DNA of 64,000 nucleotides. It comes from Harmothoe impar (taxonomy: Eukaryota; Annelida; Polychaeta; Phyllodocida; Polynoidae). A program made the position numbers and the translations under genes. Of this stretch, positions 33,821-45,090 are shown piece by piece (within the stretch, counting starts at the first letter, position 1; every line of letters starts with the position of its first letter). The notes under the pieces were generated by a model. The model searched no databases and was not told where the DNA came from. It saw nothing but the letters and a program-made list of their open reading frames with translations. The stretch spans positions 8,246,001-8,310,000 of the forward strand of contig OX381708.1 of NCBI GenBank assembly GCA_947462335.1, written 5' to 3'.

Positions 33821-33960
33821 CAAGGTAGACCACCAGCAAGAAAAAGCCTGGGCCAATGCATATGGGCAGTGGCAGTGCCTGCCAATACAGCTTTACAGTG
33901 AATCACAGCAGTCCACCAGGTAACCCCTCACGTTTTGTCATCTTTTAAATATTGCCCATG
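33821..33960. repeat. Dispersed repeat upstream of kelch gene 5 (right part)
   Basis: Continues the interrupted copy, with GCATATGGGCAGTGGC and ACGTTTTGTCATCTTTTA aligned to 28309-28390. Confidence 0.6.
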
Positions 33961-34668
33961 AAATGAATGAGTCGCCTAGTAAGGGTACGGAAGTGGCTAC
34001 CCTGTTACATGCATATTGAACAATGCCCTATAGTTGGATATTGAATAATGCTTTTTTCGCAGAAATTCATGGAGAATGAATTTCCCTCACCAAATCTGTC
34101 AATTTTTCCTGACCCCCTAGTTGACAGCTACATTTTCCCCCCTGGCTACTTTTTTGAAGTCCTGGATTTGCTATTGCGATATATTGATGTATGGTCATTT
34201 GAGTAGTTGTGGCGACATCGGCCATGAACACTACACCTGAAAATCCAATTGTCGTAACATGATTCCAAGGCGCATTTCCTAAAAAGATGGCATCAAATTA
34301 TCAGTCTTACCTTCTGTCAAGACCTGTGGCAGTGCATCTTGGTTTCAATTAACCATATATAGGTAGTCCGAGGCTTAATAATCAATGACCTATTTCTATG
34401 GCATCCAAAGAAGTCTAAGCTGTTTGTTCCCTAACATTGTTTTGTCTTCACAACCTCGAGAGGTTGCCATTTAAGGCAGTTTCTGCCTGTTCCCTTGTTG
34501 ATTGTGCCTGGTTCCCAGCGTTTTTCTCTCCTTGCCAAATCTATTTCAATCTTTTATTTCTTAAGCTATTTTACATGTTTGAAAGAAAACGAGTCCATCT
34601 CATTTTCTTTAAAAAGATGTGAAATAGCGAGATAAGTTGTTCTGTGAATTCACTGAATTGCAACCATA
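33961..34668. other. Intergenic, no gene seen
   Basis: Unique AT-rich sequence with no supported ORF, repeat or RNA gene. Confidence 0.4.
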
Positions 34669-34910
34669 AGGCCTAAATAAAAAGAAGTTGTGTTCTGGTA
34701 TCCCGTCGATCCTACATTTTAGGGCCCGACCCTAATTTCCTCTGCAATTTTTTTTTGTTTTTGAGAAAATTTTTGGGCAATTTTACTAAAATTGCTTCTT
34801 TTTTTTTAAAAGAAAAAGAATATGAAACGAGTAGCACGTCAGCACACTGCTGCATTTGTAAACAAATGTGGGAAGACTCTCTGTAGTACTTAGGCCAAAA
34901 AAAAAAAGAG
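34669..34910. mobile_element. Degenerate AGGCCTAAAA elements
   Basis: AGGCCTAAATAAAAAGAAGT, GTTCTGGTATCCCGTCG and GGGCCCGACCC mark a truncated copy. A second left end (TAGGCCAAAAAAAAAAAG) follows at about 34891. Borders are approximate. Confidence 0.45.
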
Positions 34911-34923
34911 TTGTTTCAGGTCG

Positions 34924-37264
34924 TTTCATGAACAGTTGGCACCCCATAGATGAAAAAATGGCCACCATTCATTGAATGTTACAATGCTTAAGCTGTAATC
35001 TCGAACTGAAGTTGTATTAAGTTGACACAACTGACAAAAACTAAATATAATTTCTTTCATGAACAGTTGGCAACCCATAAATTCAAGATGGCCACTGTTC
35101 ATTGAATGGTGCTATGTCGTAAATGTTATCTCACATCGAAGTTGCATTAATTTGATACTAATAAAAAAACAAATTCTATTTACACACAAGTTTTTCTTTC
35201 ATGAACAGTTGGCACCCCATAGATTTAAGATGGCCACCATTCCCTGGATGCCAAAATACGTTAAATGTTTTCTCATTTTGTAGTTGCATGAATATGATAC
35301 TGGTCAATGCAATGGTAAATTCTATTGAATTTTTTTTCATTTCATGAACAGTTGGCACCCCATAGATTCAAAATGGCCACCATTCAGTCAATGTCACAAT
35401 GCTTTAACTGTAATCTCGAACTGAAGTTGTATTAAGTTGACACAACTGAAAAAAACAAAATCTAATTCCTTTCATGAACAGTTGGCACCCCATAGATTCA
35501 AGATGGCCACTGCTCATTGAATGGCGCAATGTCGTAAATGTTATCTCACATTGAAGTTGCATTAATTTGATACTAATAAAAAACAACTTTGATTTACACA
35601 CAAGTTTTTCTTTCATGAACAGTTGGCACCCCATAGATTTAAGATGGCCACCATTCCCTGGATGCCATAATGCGTTAAATATTTTCTCATTTTGTAGTGG
35701 CATGAATATGATACTGGTCAATGCAATGCTAAATTCTATTGATTTTTTTTTCATTTCATGAACAGTTGGCACCCCATAGATTCAAAATGGCCACCATTCA
35801 TTCAATATCACAATGCTTTAACTGTAATCTTGAACTGAAGTTGTATAAAGTTGACACAACTGAAAAAAACGAAATCTAATTTCTTTCATGAAGAGTTGGC
35901 GACCCATAGATTTAAGATGGCCACTGTTCATTGAATGGCGCAATGTCGTAAATGTTATCTCACATTGAAGTTGCATTAATTTGATACTAATAAAGAAAAA
36001 TTCTATTTCGTTTTTCTTTCATGAACAGTTGGCACGTTAATAGATTCAAGATGGCCACTGCTCATTGAATGGCGCAATGTCGTAAATGTTATCTCACATT
36101 GAAGTTGTGAAGTTGCATTTATTTGATACTAATAAAAAAACAAATTCTATTTACACACAAGTTTTTCTTTCATGAACAGTTGGCACCCCATAGATTTAAG
36201 ATGGCCACCATTCCCTGGATGCCGTAATGCATTAAATGTTTTCTCATTTTGTAGTTGCATGAATATGATACTGGTCAATGCAATGGTAAATTTTATTGAA
36301 TTTTTTTTAATTTCATGAACAGTTGGCACACCATAGATTCAAAATGGCCACCATTCATTCAATGTCACAATGCTTTAACTGTAATCTCGAACTGAAGCTG
36401 TATTAAGTTGACACAACTGACAAAAACTAAATCTAATTCCTTTCATGAACAGTTGGCACCCCATTGATTTAAGATGGCCACCATTCCCTGGATGCCATGA
36501 TGCATTAAATGTTTTCTCATTTTGTAGTTGCATGAACAGTTGGCACCCCATAGATTCAAGATGGCCACTGCTCATTGAATGGCGCAATGTCGTAAATGTT
36601 ATCTCACATTGAAGTTGCATTAATTTGATACTAATAAAAAAACAAATTCTATTTACACACAAGTTTTTCTTTCATGAACAGTTGGCACCCCATAGATTTA
36701 AGATGGCCCTATTCCCTGGATGCCGTAATGCATTAAATGTTTTCTCATTTTGTAGTTGCATGAATATGATACTGGTCAATGCAATGGTAAATTCTATTGA
36801 ATTTTTTTTCATTTCATGAACAGTTGGCACCCCATAGATTCAAAATGGCCAACATTCATTCAATGTCACCAGAGGCCTTCGGCCTCTGGCGGGTCGCATC
36901 CCTACCCTACCCTTGCATGCCTGCGTGGCATGACCTACTTGAGCTGACCTACATAGGCTGGCCGGTGACCTGACCCAGAATCTATATGTCCAAATAAGGC
37001 AGACTGCCTGTGTCTCAGAATAGTCTCCCGTTGTGCGTTTCCCCATGAGTACCGACCTTGGAAAGATTCATTGTATACGTAGTGGAACAATGCTTTAACT
37101 GTAATCTCGCACTGAAGTTGTATTAAGTTGACACAACTGAAAAAAACTAAATCTAATTTCTTTCATGAACAGTTGGCACCCCATAGATTCAAGATGGCCA
37201 CTGTTCATTGAATGGCGCAATGTCGTAAATGTTATCTCACATTGAAGTTGCATTAATTTGATAC
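34924..37264. repeat. Higher-order satellite: A-B-C subunits, 415-bp period
   Basis: Sixteen related subunits each begin near AACAGTTGGCACCCCATAGA followed by AAGATGGCCAC. Three types alternate: A (about 131 bp, with AACTGTAATCTCGAACTGAA), B (about 142 bp, with ATGTCGTAAATGTTATCTCA) and C (about 142 bp, with CCCTGGATGCC and TACTGGTCAATGCAATG). The order read left to right is ABC ABC AB B C A C B C A B, with one shortened C near 36449 and one A split by an insertion at about 36868-37086. Start-to-start distance of successive A units is 415 bp (34934, 35349, 35764). Confidence 0.85.
36868..37086. mobile_element. Insertion of about 220 bp inside a satellite subunit
   Basis: It splits the A-type phrase AATGTCACAATGCTTT. 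It starts with a perfect hairpin CCAGAGGCCTTCGGCCTCTG and is richer in G+C than the satellite. It resembles no element recognised here; a SINE is possible. The target duplication is at most two bases. Confidence 0.5.
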
Positions 37265-37335
37265 TGACCCGTGTTCTACATACTGACCCCTGTTCTACAT
37301 ACTGACCTCTGTTCTACATACTGACCCCTGCTCCT
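37261..37335. repeat. 20-bp tandem repeat
   Basis: About four head-to-tail copies of TACTGACCCCTGTTCTACA with few differences, starting where the satellite ends. Confidence 0.7.
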
Positions 37336-38021
37336 TCCTCTCTCTGTACTCATGGGGGGGGGGGGTCACGTGTGTCTGGTTGCCATGGCAACCAATGAGC
37401 ACTTTCAATCCGGTCCCATCTCCAAGGGCCCTTATCTCTGGACCTGATCTAACACTGATAAGGGACACGTGCCTCCAAACAGGGCGGCCTGACATCAAAG
37501 CAGGATTTCCACGGATTTCCACGATCTATAAATGGGAAGACCTGAGACCTCCACAGAAGATTCAGGTCTCAGCAGAATGGTCTAGTCTTCCCATAAAAAA
37601 GCGACCTAGTGACACTATTTATTTTTGGTCATGTTATTGGAACACAACTTTCGTTTTTTTCGGCCTAAGAGGGTGTATGCCTCTCTGTTCTACCAAATAA
37701 TACACATGAACTGAACCAGCTATCATAGTGTGTACCATGAACTCTTTGGCCAATCATCACCATGCACGTCATGTTATGGTATTCGACGTAATGAGCCCCC
37801 TGGGCGCTTATAAAATATTTTTTTAAGGCCGAAAGGCCCCGGAGGGGCCCTGGTGGTGAGTTTGCGAACTACTAGGTTGAGGCATTATATTGTTTTCACT
37901 TGACAGGAAGTTAGTACGGGTGCCGCCATTTTGTTTTAAGAGTGCCGCCATTTTGTTTTAAGGTGTCACAACACAAATTTATGCATATAACGATAAAATT
38001 AATATTAATCAACCTTCGATC

Positions 38022-39240
38022 CTGAAGTTGATCATAAGCATACCTATACCCCCTAACATGGACCCAAGGAATTCAATGGCTCTATTGGTTTGTTGCTAAG
38101 ACAGCTGGTTGCTTAGAAACAGCTATTCTAATTGTTTATCTGCCTAGCAACACACATTTCCATGCTCTTGAGGTTGATTATAATCATACCTACCCCCCCT
38201 AACATGGACCCAAGGAATTGAATGGTTCTATTGGTTTGTTGCTAAGACAGCTGGCTGCCTAGCATCAGCTATTCCAGTTGTTTTCTGCCTAGCAACACCC
38301 ATTTCCATGCTCCTGAGGTTGATTATAATCCTACCTACCCCCCCAACATGGACCAAAGGAATTCAATGGTTCTATTAGTTTGTTGCTAAGACAGCTGGTT
38401 GCCTAGCAACAACTATTCTAATTGTTTATCTGCCTAGCAACATCCATTTCCATGCTCCTGAGGTTGATTATAATCCTACCTACCCCTCCTAACATGGACC
38501 CGAGGAATTCAATGGTTCTATTGGTTTGTTGCTAAGACAGCTGGCTGCCTAGCAACAGCTATTCTAATTGTTTATCTGCCTAGCAACACACATTTCCATG
38601 CTCCTGAGGTTGATTATAATCATACCTACCCCCCCAACATGGACCAAAGGAATTCAATGGTTCTATTTGTTTGTTGCTAAGACAGCGGGTTGCCTAGCAA
38701 CAACTATTCTAATTGTTAATCTGCCTAGCAACACCCATTTCCATGCTCCTGAGGTTAATTATAATCCTACCTACCCCCCCCTAACATGGACCTGAGTAAA
38801 TCAATGGGTCTATTGGTTTGTTGCTAAGACAGCTGGCTGCCTAGCAACAGCTATTCTAATTGTTTATCTGCCTAGCAACACACATTTCCATGCTCCTGAG
38901 GTTGATTATAATCATACCTACCCCCCTAAATTGGACCCAAGGAAATCAATGGGTCATTTAGTTTGTTGCTAAGACAGCTGATTGCCTAGCAACAGCTATT
39001 ATAATTGTTTATCTGCCTAGCAACACCCATTTTGATGCTCCTGAGGTTGATTATAATTGTACCTATCCCCCCTAAAATGGACCCAAGGAATTCAATGGTT
39101 CAATTGGTTTGTTGCTAAGACAGCTGATTGTCTAGCAACAGCTACTCTAATTGTTTATCTGCCTAGCAACACTCATTTTCATGCTCCTGAGGTTGATTAT
39201 ATTCCTACCTACCCCCCCCCCCCCCTAACAAGGACCCAAG
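38022..39240. repeat. 146-bp minisatellite, about 8.3 units
   Basis: Units of 145-147 bp start near CCTGAGGTTGATTATAATC at 38169, 38312, 38457, 38603, 38748, 38895, 39040 and 39186. Each contains GTTTGTTGCTAAGACAGCTG and two CCTAGCAACA motifs. Confidence 0.85.
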
Positions 39241-39551
39241 GAATTCATAATAACTCCCATATTTTTGACACAACAGGGGAAAACGTAGCATTGCGGGGAT
39301 TTAGTGACATAAACAGCCACTAGGTGGCCACTACCCATGTAACAATATGAAATAACCCTACTGACTTATCATAGAACCTTATCATTGGCCACTTCTCCTT
39401 TCCCAATTCTGGCAATCCTACCCCCAAAATATTCAGCATCAGCCTTTCTTAGCAACACATTTGAACCTGTCTCTGTGTTAAGCACTGACAGTGCTAGTCC
39501 TACTTAGTAGGACTCAGAACATTCTCCATAAAACTACATCTAATTCTTTAA

Positions 39552-39767
39552 CCCTTTCCCTGCCAATACTGCATATATGCAGTACCACTGTAAAGCCGAT
39601 ACTGCATATATGCAGTACTGTATTTTAGTACCCAAAAACCGATACTGCATATATGCAATACCAGGGCACTATCTGTAGTGTGGTGCAGGTTTTAATAGGA
39701 CATATTCATCTGCAATGTCCCCGGTGGTTGGGAACAATTTTTCAACAGTAAAGCGGCAGGGAAAGGG
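39552..39767. mobile_element. piggyBac-like MITE (TTAA target, 216 bp)
   Basis: Ends CCCTTTCCCTGCC...GGCAGGGAAAGGG, flanked by TTAA at 39548-39551 and 39768-39771. Inside, ACTGCATATATGCAGTA palindromes repeat three times. It is nested in the TIR element. Confidence 0.8.
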
Positions 39768-39959
39768 TTAAGAAAGCTGTTGGTGTACTCAAAATTAGAT
39801 AATCACACAAATACATGTTAATATTCATTTGGAAGAGAAGGTCATAGTCACCCTTTGAGGTATGATTGTCAAAATCAGGCAAGGGAAAGTTTCCATAAGT
39901 TCCATGATAAATCACTAAGATAATGGTATGCTGCTGCACAGGTGGCCACCTAATGGCTG

Positions 39960-40299
39960 CAGGGTTCTCCGCAGGATGAAAAAGCACACCGTACATTTCG
40001 CGTTAATTTTGATTATGTCAAGCATCGCGGCCCATAAGGGGGTTCGGGGTGACTCCTCCAAGAAAATTTTGAAAAATAATGAATGTGAATTGGTATTTTT
40101 CAAAGCATTTTGGTAGATTTTTTAAAAGAAATTGCTAAAATAGGCACAACTTCTGTTCTAATTGGAGTATTTACAAAATTCAAAAACCTATGGATAGCTG
40201 AGAGCACACAGGCGGCGATTCTGAAGGTATTTCATACAGGCGGCTGTAAAAAGCATACAGGCGGCCCGCCTGTGTAATCCCTATGTGCGGAGAACCCTG
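39960..40299. mobile_element. hAT-like MITE (340 bp)
   Basis: Ends CAGGGTTCTCCGCA and TGCGGAGAACCCTG, a perfect 14-bp inversion. GGCTG flanks both sides. It is nested in the TIR element. No transposase is present. Confidence 0.7.
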
Positions 40300-40539
40300 G
40301 GCTGTATATTACACTAAATCCCTGTAATGGCACGTTTTCCCCTGTTGTGTCACATCTGTCAGTTATATCATCCTCCCGCCCTGTTTATATGGTGTCTTGA
40401 ATGGGTCCCCTACAAATATATACCAACCATGTAGACATTATGTTCCTTCAAATGCAAGAATTGCGGTTGTTGCCGTGTATAAAAATGCCTGAGGCATTTT
40501 TTTACGCGGCAACAACCGCAATTCTTGTTATGGTGTAAT

Positions 40540-40718
40540 TTTTATTGATATAAGCCGAATTCTAAGCCCCAAACTCCTATTCTGCTTATAGGCGAGGTTT
40601 TAATCATGTAGGAACATAGTGAAAACAAATTTCAAACACTTTTGTTATAAGCCGAATTTTTACTCCCAAACTCGCATTCGGCTTATAATCGAGGTCGGCT
40701 TATAACCAAGGTTTTACG
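40540..40718. mobile_element. Partial TA-type palindromic MITE
   Basis: Contains ATAAGCCGAATTCTAAGCCC and ends ACCAAGGTTTTACGG, like the intact element at 29759-29977. The left terminus is missing. Confidence 0.6.
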
Positions 40719-41991
40719 GTACTTAAGACTTTAATTATCTCCGAAATCGGGAAATTTGAGCCTTTGTTCTAGTCTAAAAATGCCCCATTGTGAAATTTGG
40801 TCATAGAATGCAGTACTTATTGTTGCTATGGTAGTTTTTATTACAAAAGAGTCAGGAAACTGACAAAACTTCAAGTGGGGTAGGACAAAAGGTTTAGTAC
40901 AGTTTCCCTTTATAACCTGCATCTCACATACAACCTGCACCTAGACTTTGGGAGAATCCTACAAGCCGCACCTGGGATCTAAAAATTGCCAGTTTAAAGG
41001 GGCATTCTCACCACTCACACTTAACCACATAGCAGACTAGAGCAGTACTATAATTCTGAGTGAGATACGCTTGGTGAGAATGCCACTTTAATGCTGTACT
41101 ATAACCTCCAATCGCAAGATGGATCAAAAATCGTACTTGATACAACAAAATCGTAATAATAGAAAATCGTGTTCAGGCCCAAAATGGGGTCAAAAAGCGT
41201 ATAAGTGCCATATAATCGAACTAGTTGGTAGCCCTGCCCATTGTCCCATGTCGCTACCAGCATCTAATTTTTACTAACCCCAAAATGGCCATGTCACCGT
41301 GTTAGATCAAGGGATCTAGGGACACACTGGAAAGGGGTGAACACCCCCCCCCCCCGTCATGTTTTAAAGAAATGGGGGATGGGGCCAGGGTGACTCCACA
41401 AATATGAAAACGGATCCATCTTTCACAATGTATTCTGAGGAAACTACCTATCCCACAGACTAATGCAGTAAAGGATGAGAAAGCCCTAGCCTCGTTGCAT
41501 GTGAATAAATCAAGTTTTATTCCAGTTTCCACTTGGATCAAAACCTTGTGACGCCACAGATACAGGTACAGGGGTAGGGAGACTCAGGATTCCTGCACCA
41601 CACAGGGTTGGGTACGGAGACACTAAGGCCGGGTAAAGGCCGGGTACAAAGGTAGGGAGATACAGGCTTTTGATTTCCGACACATAGGGCCGGGTGCAGA
41701 GACACTAAGGCTGGTTACAGGGGCTCAAAGGCCTGGACAGGCCGGGTCAGAGGTATGTGGCTAATGCTCCAGAGATGCCACTTAGTCACCTCGACAAGAA
41801 TTAGGAAATCTTAGAATTTTGGTCAAATTAACATAATTTAACACAGAAATTCTAGCCCAAAAGTAGGAATTCCTATAATGTAGGGAAAGAGGCATCTCTG
41901 TGCTCGCTGGTCACTGGGAACCCCCCCCCCCCCCCCCCACTCTGAAACTGCTTGCCACGCCCCTGCCCCTCCGTGTCGCCATAGCCCAGTC
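40719..41991. other. Intergenic, no gene seen
   Basis: Contains imperfect short repeats of GGCCGGGTACA-type words at about 41560-41740 and a poly-C run. No supported gene or inverted repeat. Confidence 0.4.
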
Positions 41992-42209
41992 AGGCCTAAA
42001 AGAAAAGAAGTTGTGTTCCGGTAACATGGCCAAAAGTAAACAGGGTCGGTAGGCTGGCTGGATTTTTTTTTTTTTACAATTTCTTTTTTGCCAACACCAA
42101 AAATGTCATAAATTTCCTTAAATTTTTTTAAAATGTCCAAAAAAATTGGGGTCGGCCCCAAAAAGTAGGGTCGGTCGGGATACCGGAATACAACCATTTT
42201 TTTAGGCCT
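41992..42209. mobile_element. Palindromic AGGCCTAAAA element (218 bp)
   Basis: AGGCCTAAAAGAAAAGAAGT with GTTCCGGTAACATGGCC at the left; ATACCGGAATACAACC and TTTTTTTAGGCCT at the right. Well-preserved relative of 29089-29335. Confidence 0.7.
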
Positions 42210-42323
42210 CAGTTGAGTCTAGGGCACACATCCCGGGACAAAGTCTTCACATCCCTGTGACTCTACATATGGGTGGGGTGGACCACTAAATTCGACACGG
42301 CGACACGGGCCTTTTTGGGCTTA

Positions 42324-42727
42324 GGCCGTTTTATTTTGATAACTTGGATTACAGACCTGCCGCCGAGATTTTAGGCATTTTGCAAAAAAAAATAAATGTT
42401 TTTTTGTTTTTTTTAGCCTTTCCCCTCCAAGAGCTTTTAAAGAATTTTTCTTAAAAAAAGAAAAAAGACATGTTGGCCAGCAAAAGGTAGAATGAGACCT
42501 TTCAGATTGGGGATATTTCTCAACATATCTTCTTTAGATTACCCAATAACAGAGAATATACAGGTTTTCCATGCTTTTTTTTTTTTTTTTTTTTGCCTCT
42601 TACCTTCGAAATATTTTGTGGTCCGGCTCCCCCTGAAGGGTAGCTTTTTTTCCTTTTTTTTTCCCTCCGCCCTTCCAAAAAGTTGGAGCCAAAAGCCCGT
42701 AATCCAAGTTATCAAAATAAGGTGGCC
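42324..42727. mobile_element. PIF/Harbinger-like MITE (404 bp, TTA duplication)
   Basis: The left end GGCCGTTTTATTTTGATAAC and the right end, inverted, GGCCACCTTATTTTGATAAC agree for most positions and continue through TTGGATTACRG. TTA lies at 42321-42323 and 42728-42730. The motif is related to the element at 33318-33817. The right TTA is shared with the TTAA target of the next element. Confidence 0.7.
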
Positions 42728-42731
42728 TTAA

Positions 42732-43972
42732 GGTGGGTCGCGGCCATTGCAGAATGGACTACTGGGCATCATTTTTCGTATATGGCTTAAATATGTCAGA
42801 ATTATGCCATTTTTGGTAGTGGCATGCTCAGAATTGTTTTTTACACTTGCTTTTTTGGTTTTTTCGATCAAAATTGACCATTTTAGAACACTTTATATTT
42901 TGATATAATAATTACAGGCATTTTATACCATTCTTCAGGAGCTCTCATTTATGAATTAATGAAAGCCATTTAAAAGAGCATAATAGTGAATAAATTGCTT
43001 GAATATATCCAAGGCTACATCGTGAGATTATTTTTATATGCAGATTGTTGGAATTTACCCATAATGCAATGCCCAGTGTTGCCGAAAACTTTTTCTCCAC
43101 GCAGGCCAAGGTGACCTGCGTCTTGGCATCTTACGCAGGCCATTTCCTTCCCACGCAGGCCATATGCATTTTGATATTTTAAGGTACCTTCATTATAACT
43201 TGTTTTATACTATGCGAACATTTAAAGAAATTGAATTTTTTTTTAATATAAAACAATTTTACAAATATGGCCCTATCTTTGCTTCTAGTTGACCGATTTG
43301 AAAAATTCTTTCACCATAAGAAAGCTGACATTATGGCAGGCCATTCTGGCCTGCGTCTCAAGGCCCTACGCCGGCCATTAAGATTCTACACCGGCAAAAG
43401 CTGGCGTGCCGGCGTCATTTCGGCAACACTGAATGCCTCAAAGATTTGATTTGGTCCAATTTCGCATTACTTTTTTACTTTAAAGGGCCAAAACCCTTAA
43501 ATTATGCATGGGACCCAATATCAAAATAATTTTTATTCATTGGAAAATGATCTAACCAATATTTTTGGAAAGTTTAAGGAAAATCTGAACATTCTAACTA
43601 CTATATTTCTTTCATTACGTAAAGAGATAATGGAAATATATTCCTACTCTTCCCCGAAAGATGATATTTTTATCCAAAATGCAACGTGCTAAAACTCCTA
43701 AAATGTTTTTAGAATAAAGGTATATATCCTTGCGTTCAATGTCTCAGATGTCTCAGAAATCTCTGGCTATTGGTTGATAGAAAATAAAATCATAAAAATG
43801 TTTACATTATTTTCGTTTTTTTAATGAAACATTTTAAAACTTCTTTTTTTTCAAAATTCCATATCTTCAAAAGTACCCCCTATTTTTCTTTTCATTTTCA
43901 AATGATTTAGGGTTGCCGAAGAAAAAAAATTGTGAAATTCTGAACACCTTGATTCAATGGGATCGACCCACC
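42732..43972. mobile_element. TTAA-flanked TIR element (1,241 bp)
   Basis: The ends are GGTGGGTCG and CGACCCACC with TTAA at 42728-42731 and 43973-43976. The interior is AT-rich and contains a nested hAT-like MITE. No transposase ORF. The termini resemble those of the element at 47711-49048. TTAA targets are characteristic of piggyBac, but the GGTGG ends are not the usual CCC type, so the superfamily is left open. Confidence 0.65.
43074..43431. mobile_element. hAT-like MITE nested in the TTAA element (358 bp)
   Basis: Perfect 14-bp inverted ends CAGTGTTGCCGAAA and TTTCGGCAACACTG; AATGCC flanks both sides as a probable worn duplication. The interior carries repeated ACGCAGGCCA words. Confidence 0.75.
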
Positions 43973-43976
43973 TTAA

Positions 43977-45090
43977 TGACATGCGACATGAGAAATTTAA
44001 GAGTTTAAGTGACATGGGACATGTCCTTTTCTTAAAATCGACAAGGTGACATGGCCATTTCTTTAAATCGACAGGGGAAACTGGGACCCCCCCCCCCCCC
44101 CCATCCAGACCCCCCTACATGGGGGTGCAGAGGGGTCCCCCCCTGGGATCACAAAGTCGCCTTTTTTAAGGGCTACAGGTCGCAAAGTCGCTTTTTTTTT
44201 TTAAATATCCAGGTCGGAGGTCACTTTTTTATTATATACTAGTATGGCCATTTCAAAACAACAGGTGGCAGGTCACAAAAATTAATGGTCCAGGTCGAAA
44301 AGTCGCCTGGAAAACGGCCCAGGTCGCCAGGTCGCCGAAAACCCCTCTGCAGTCACCTACATGGGTCCCTACACGGCTACAGTTTTGACCATGTGGCAGA
44401 CCATGGGGCAGAAAATTGTTGACGTGCCTCGTGGGGTGGGGTTGGGGGGGGGGGGGTGAAATAGTACAGACCTGCCTTTTTCGGAGCTTGTTGTGAGAGG
44501 TTGGTGAGGTTGACAGGTGACAGGGTTTTTCTCTCCTTGTGAAGTTTATTTCATCTCGATTAGATCTAGGCCTAAATTATCTAAACTTCATATTCATTAA
44601 AAAGAGAGAAACCCCCTGGGCACAAAGTTGACAAAGAGGTTCGATATTGCAAGACCATACTGTCTGGGGGGGGGTAGATGGGGGGGTCCCTATGTCGCAT
44701 GTCGATTTTAAGAAATGGCCATATGTCACATGTCACTAAGGAAAAGGCCATGTCACTAGTGTCACTAAGGGGAAAATGCAGGGGCACCATAATTGTCACA
44801 ATGGGGCCGCAGGCCCCGGAAAATTTGGGAATTTGGCTACCCACAAGGACAAAATTTGAAGAAAGATTTGGGTAGCATATTTTACAGTAAATGAGAAATT
44901 CTTATTCATGTCACTAAGCCCCATGTCGCATGTCGATTTTAAGAAATGACCATGTCACATGTCACTTAACTGGCCATGTCCCATGTCGATTTAAAGAAAT
45001 GGCCATGTCGCCATGTCGATTTTAGGAAATGGCCATGTCGCCATGTCGATTTTAGGAAATGGTCATGTCGCCCTGTCGATTTTAGGGGTC
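43977..45090. repeat. CATGTCG-rich simple repeat region
   Basis: Variants of GGCCATGTCGATTTTAAGAA and GACATGTCAC recur on both sides of poly-C/G runs. At about 45000-45090 a 30-bp unit (GGCCATGTCGCCATGTCGAT plus TTTAGGAAAT) repeats three times in tandem. No gene. Confidence 0.6.

Larger units (their letters stand above)
39266..40352. mobile_element. TIR element (about 1.09 kb) with two nested MITEs
   Basis: The left end TGACACAACAGGGGAAAACG is inverted at the right as CGTTTTCCCCTGTTGTGTCA, and pairing continues through GGGATTTAGTG/CACTAAATCCC. It interrupts the Helentron-like element between CCATATTT and CAGTTATATCATCC; the short copy at 60.76 kb is uninterrupted. About 560 bp of its length comes from two later insertions. 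Confidence 0.75.
37821..40529. mobile_element. Helentron/DINE-like element with internal minisatellite (long copy)
   Basis: The left part starts AAGGCCGAAAGGCCCCGGAG and includes TACGGGTGCCGCCATTTTG and TGTCACAACACAAATTTATG. A 146-bp tandem array follows. The right part ends in a long hairpin (40456-40527). The same left end, array unit and right end occur in a short copy at 60177-60947, so the order defines an element rather than a chance satellite. A central tandem array plus a 3' hairpin is typical of non-autonomous Helentrons (DINE/HINE); that assignment is inference. A TIR element interrupts it at 39266-40352. Confidence 0.6.

Noticed and set aside
34786..36662. Minus-strand small ORFs sharing MGCQLFMK-type residues
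   Set aside because: They are translations of the satellite subunits; lengths follow the repeat period and no start context or gene structure is present.
38022..39240. CRISPR-like array
   Set aside because: Units are contiguous 146-bp tandem repeats without unique spacers, in an animal genome.
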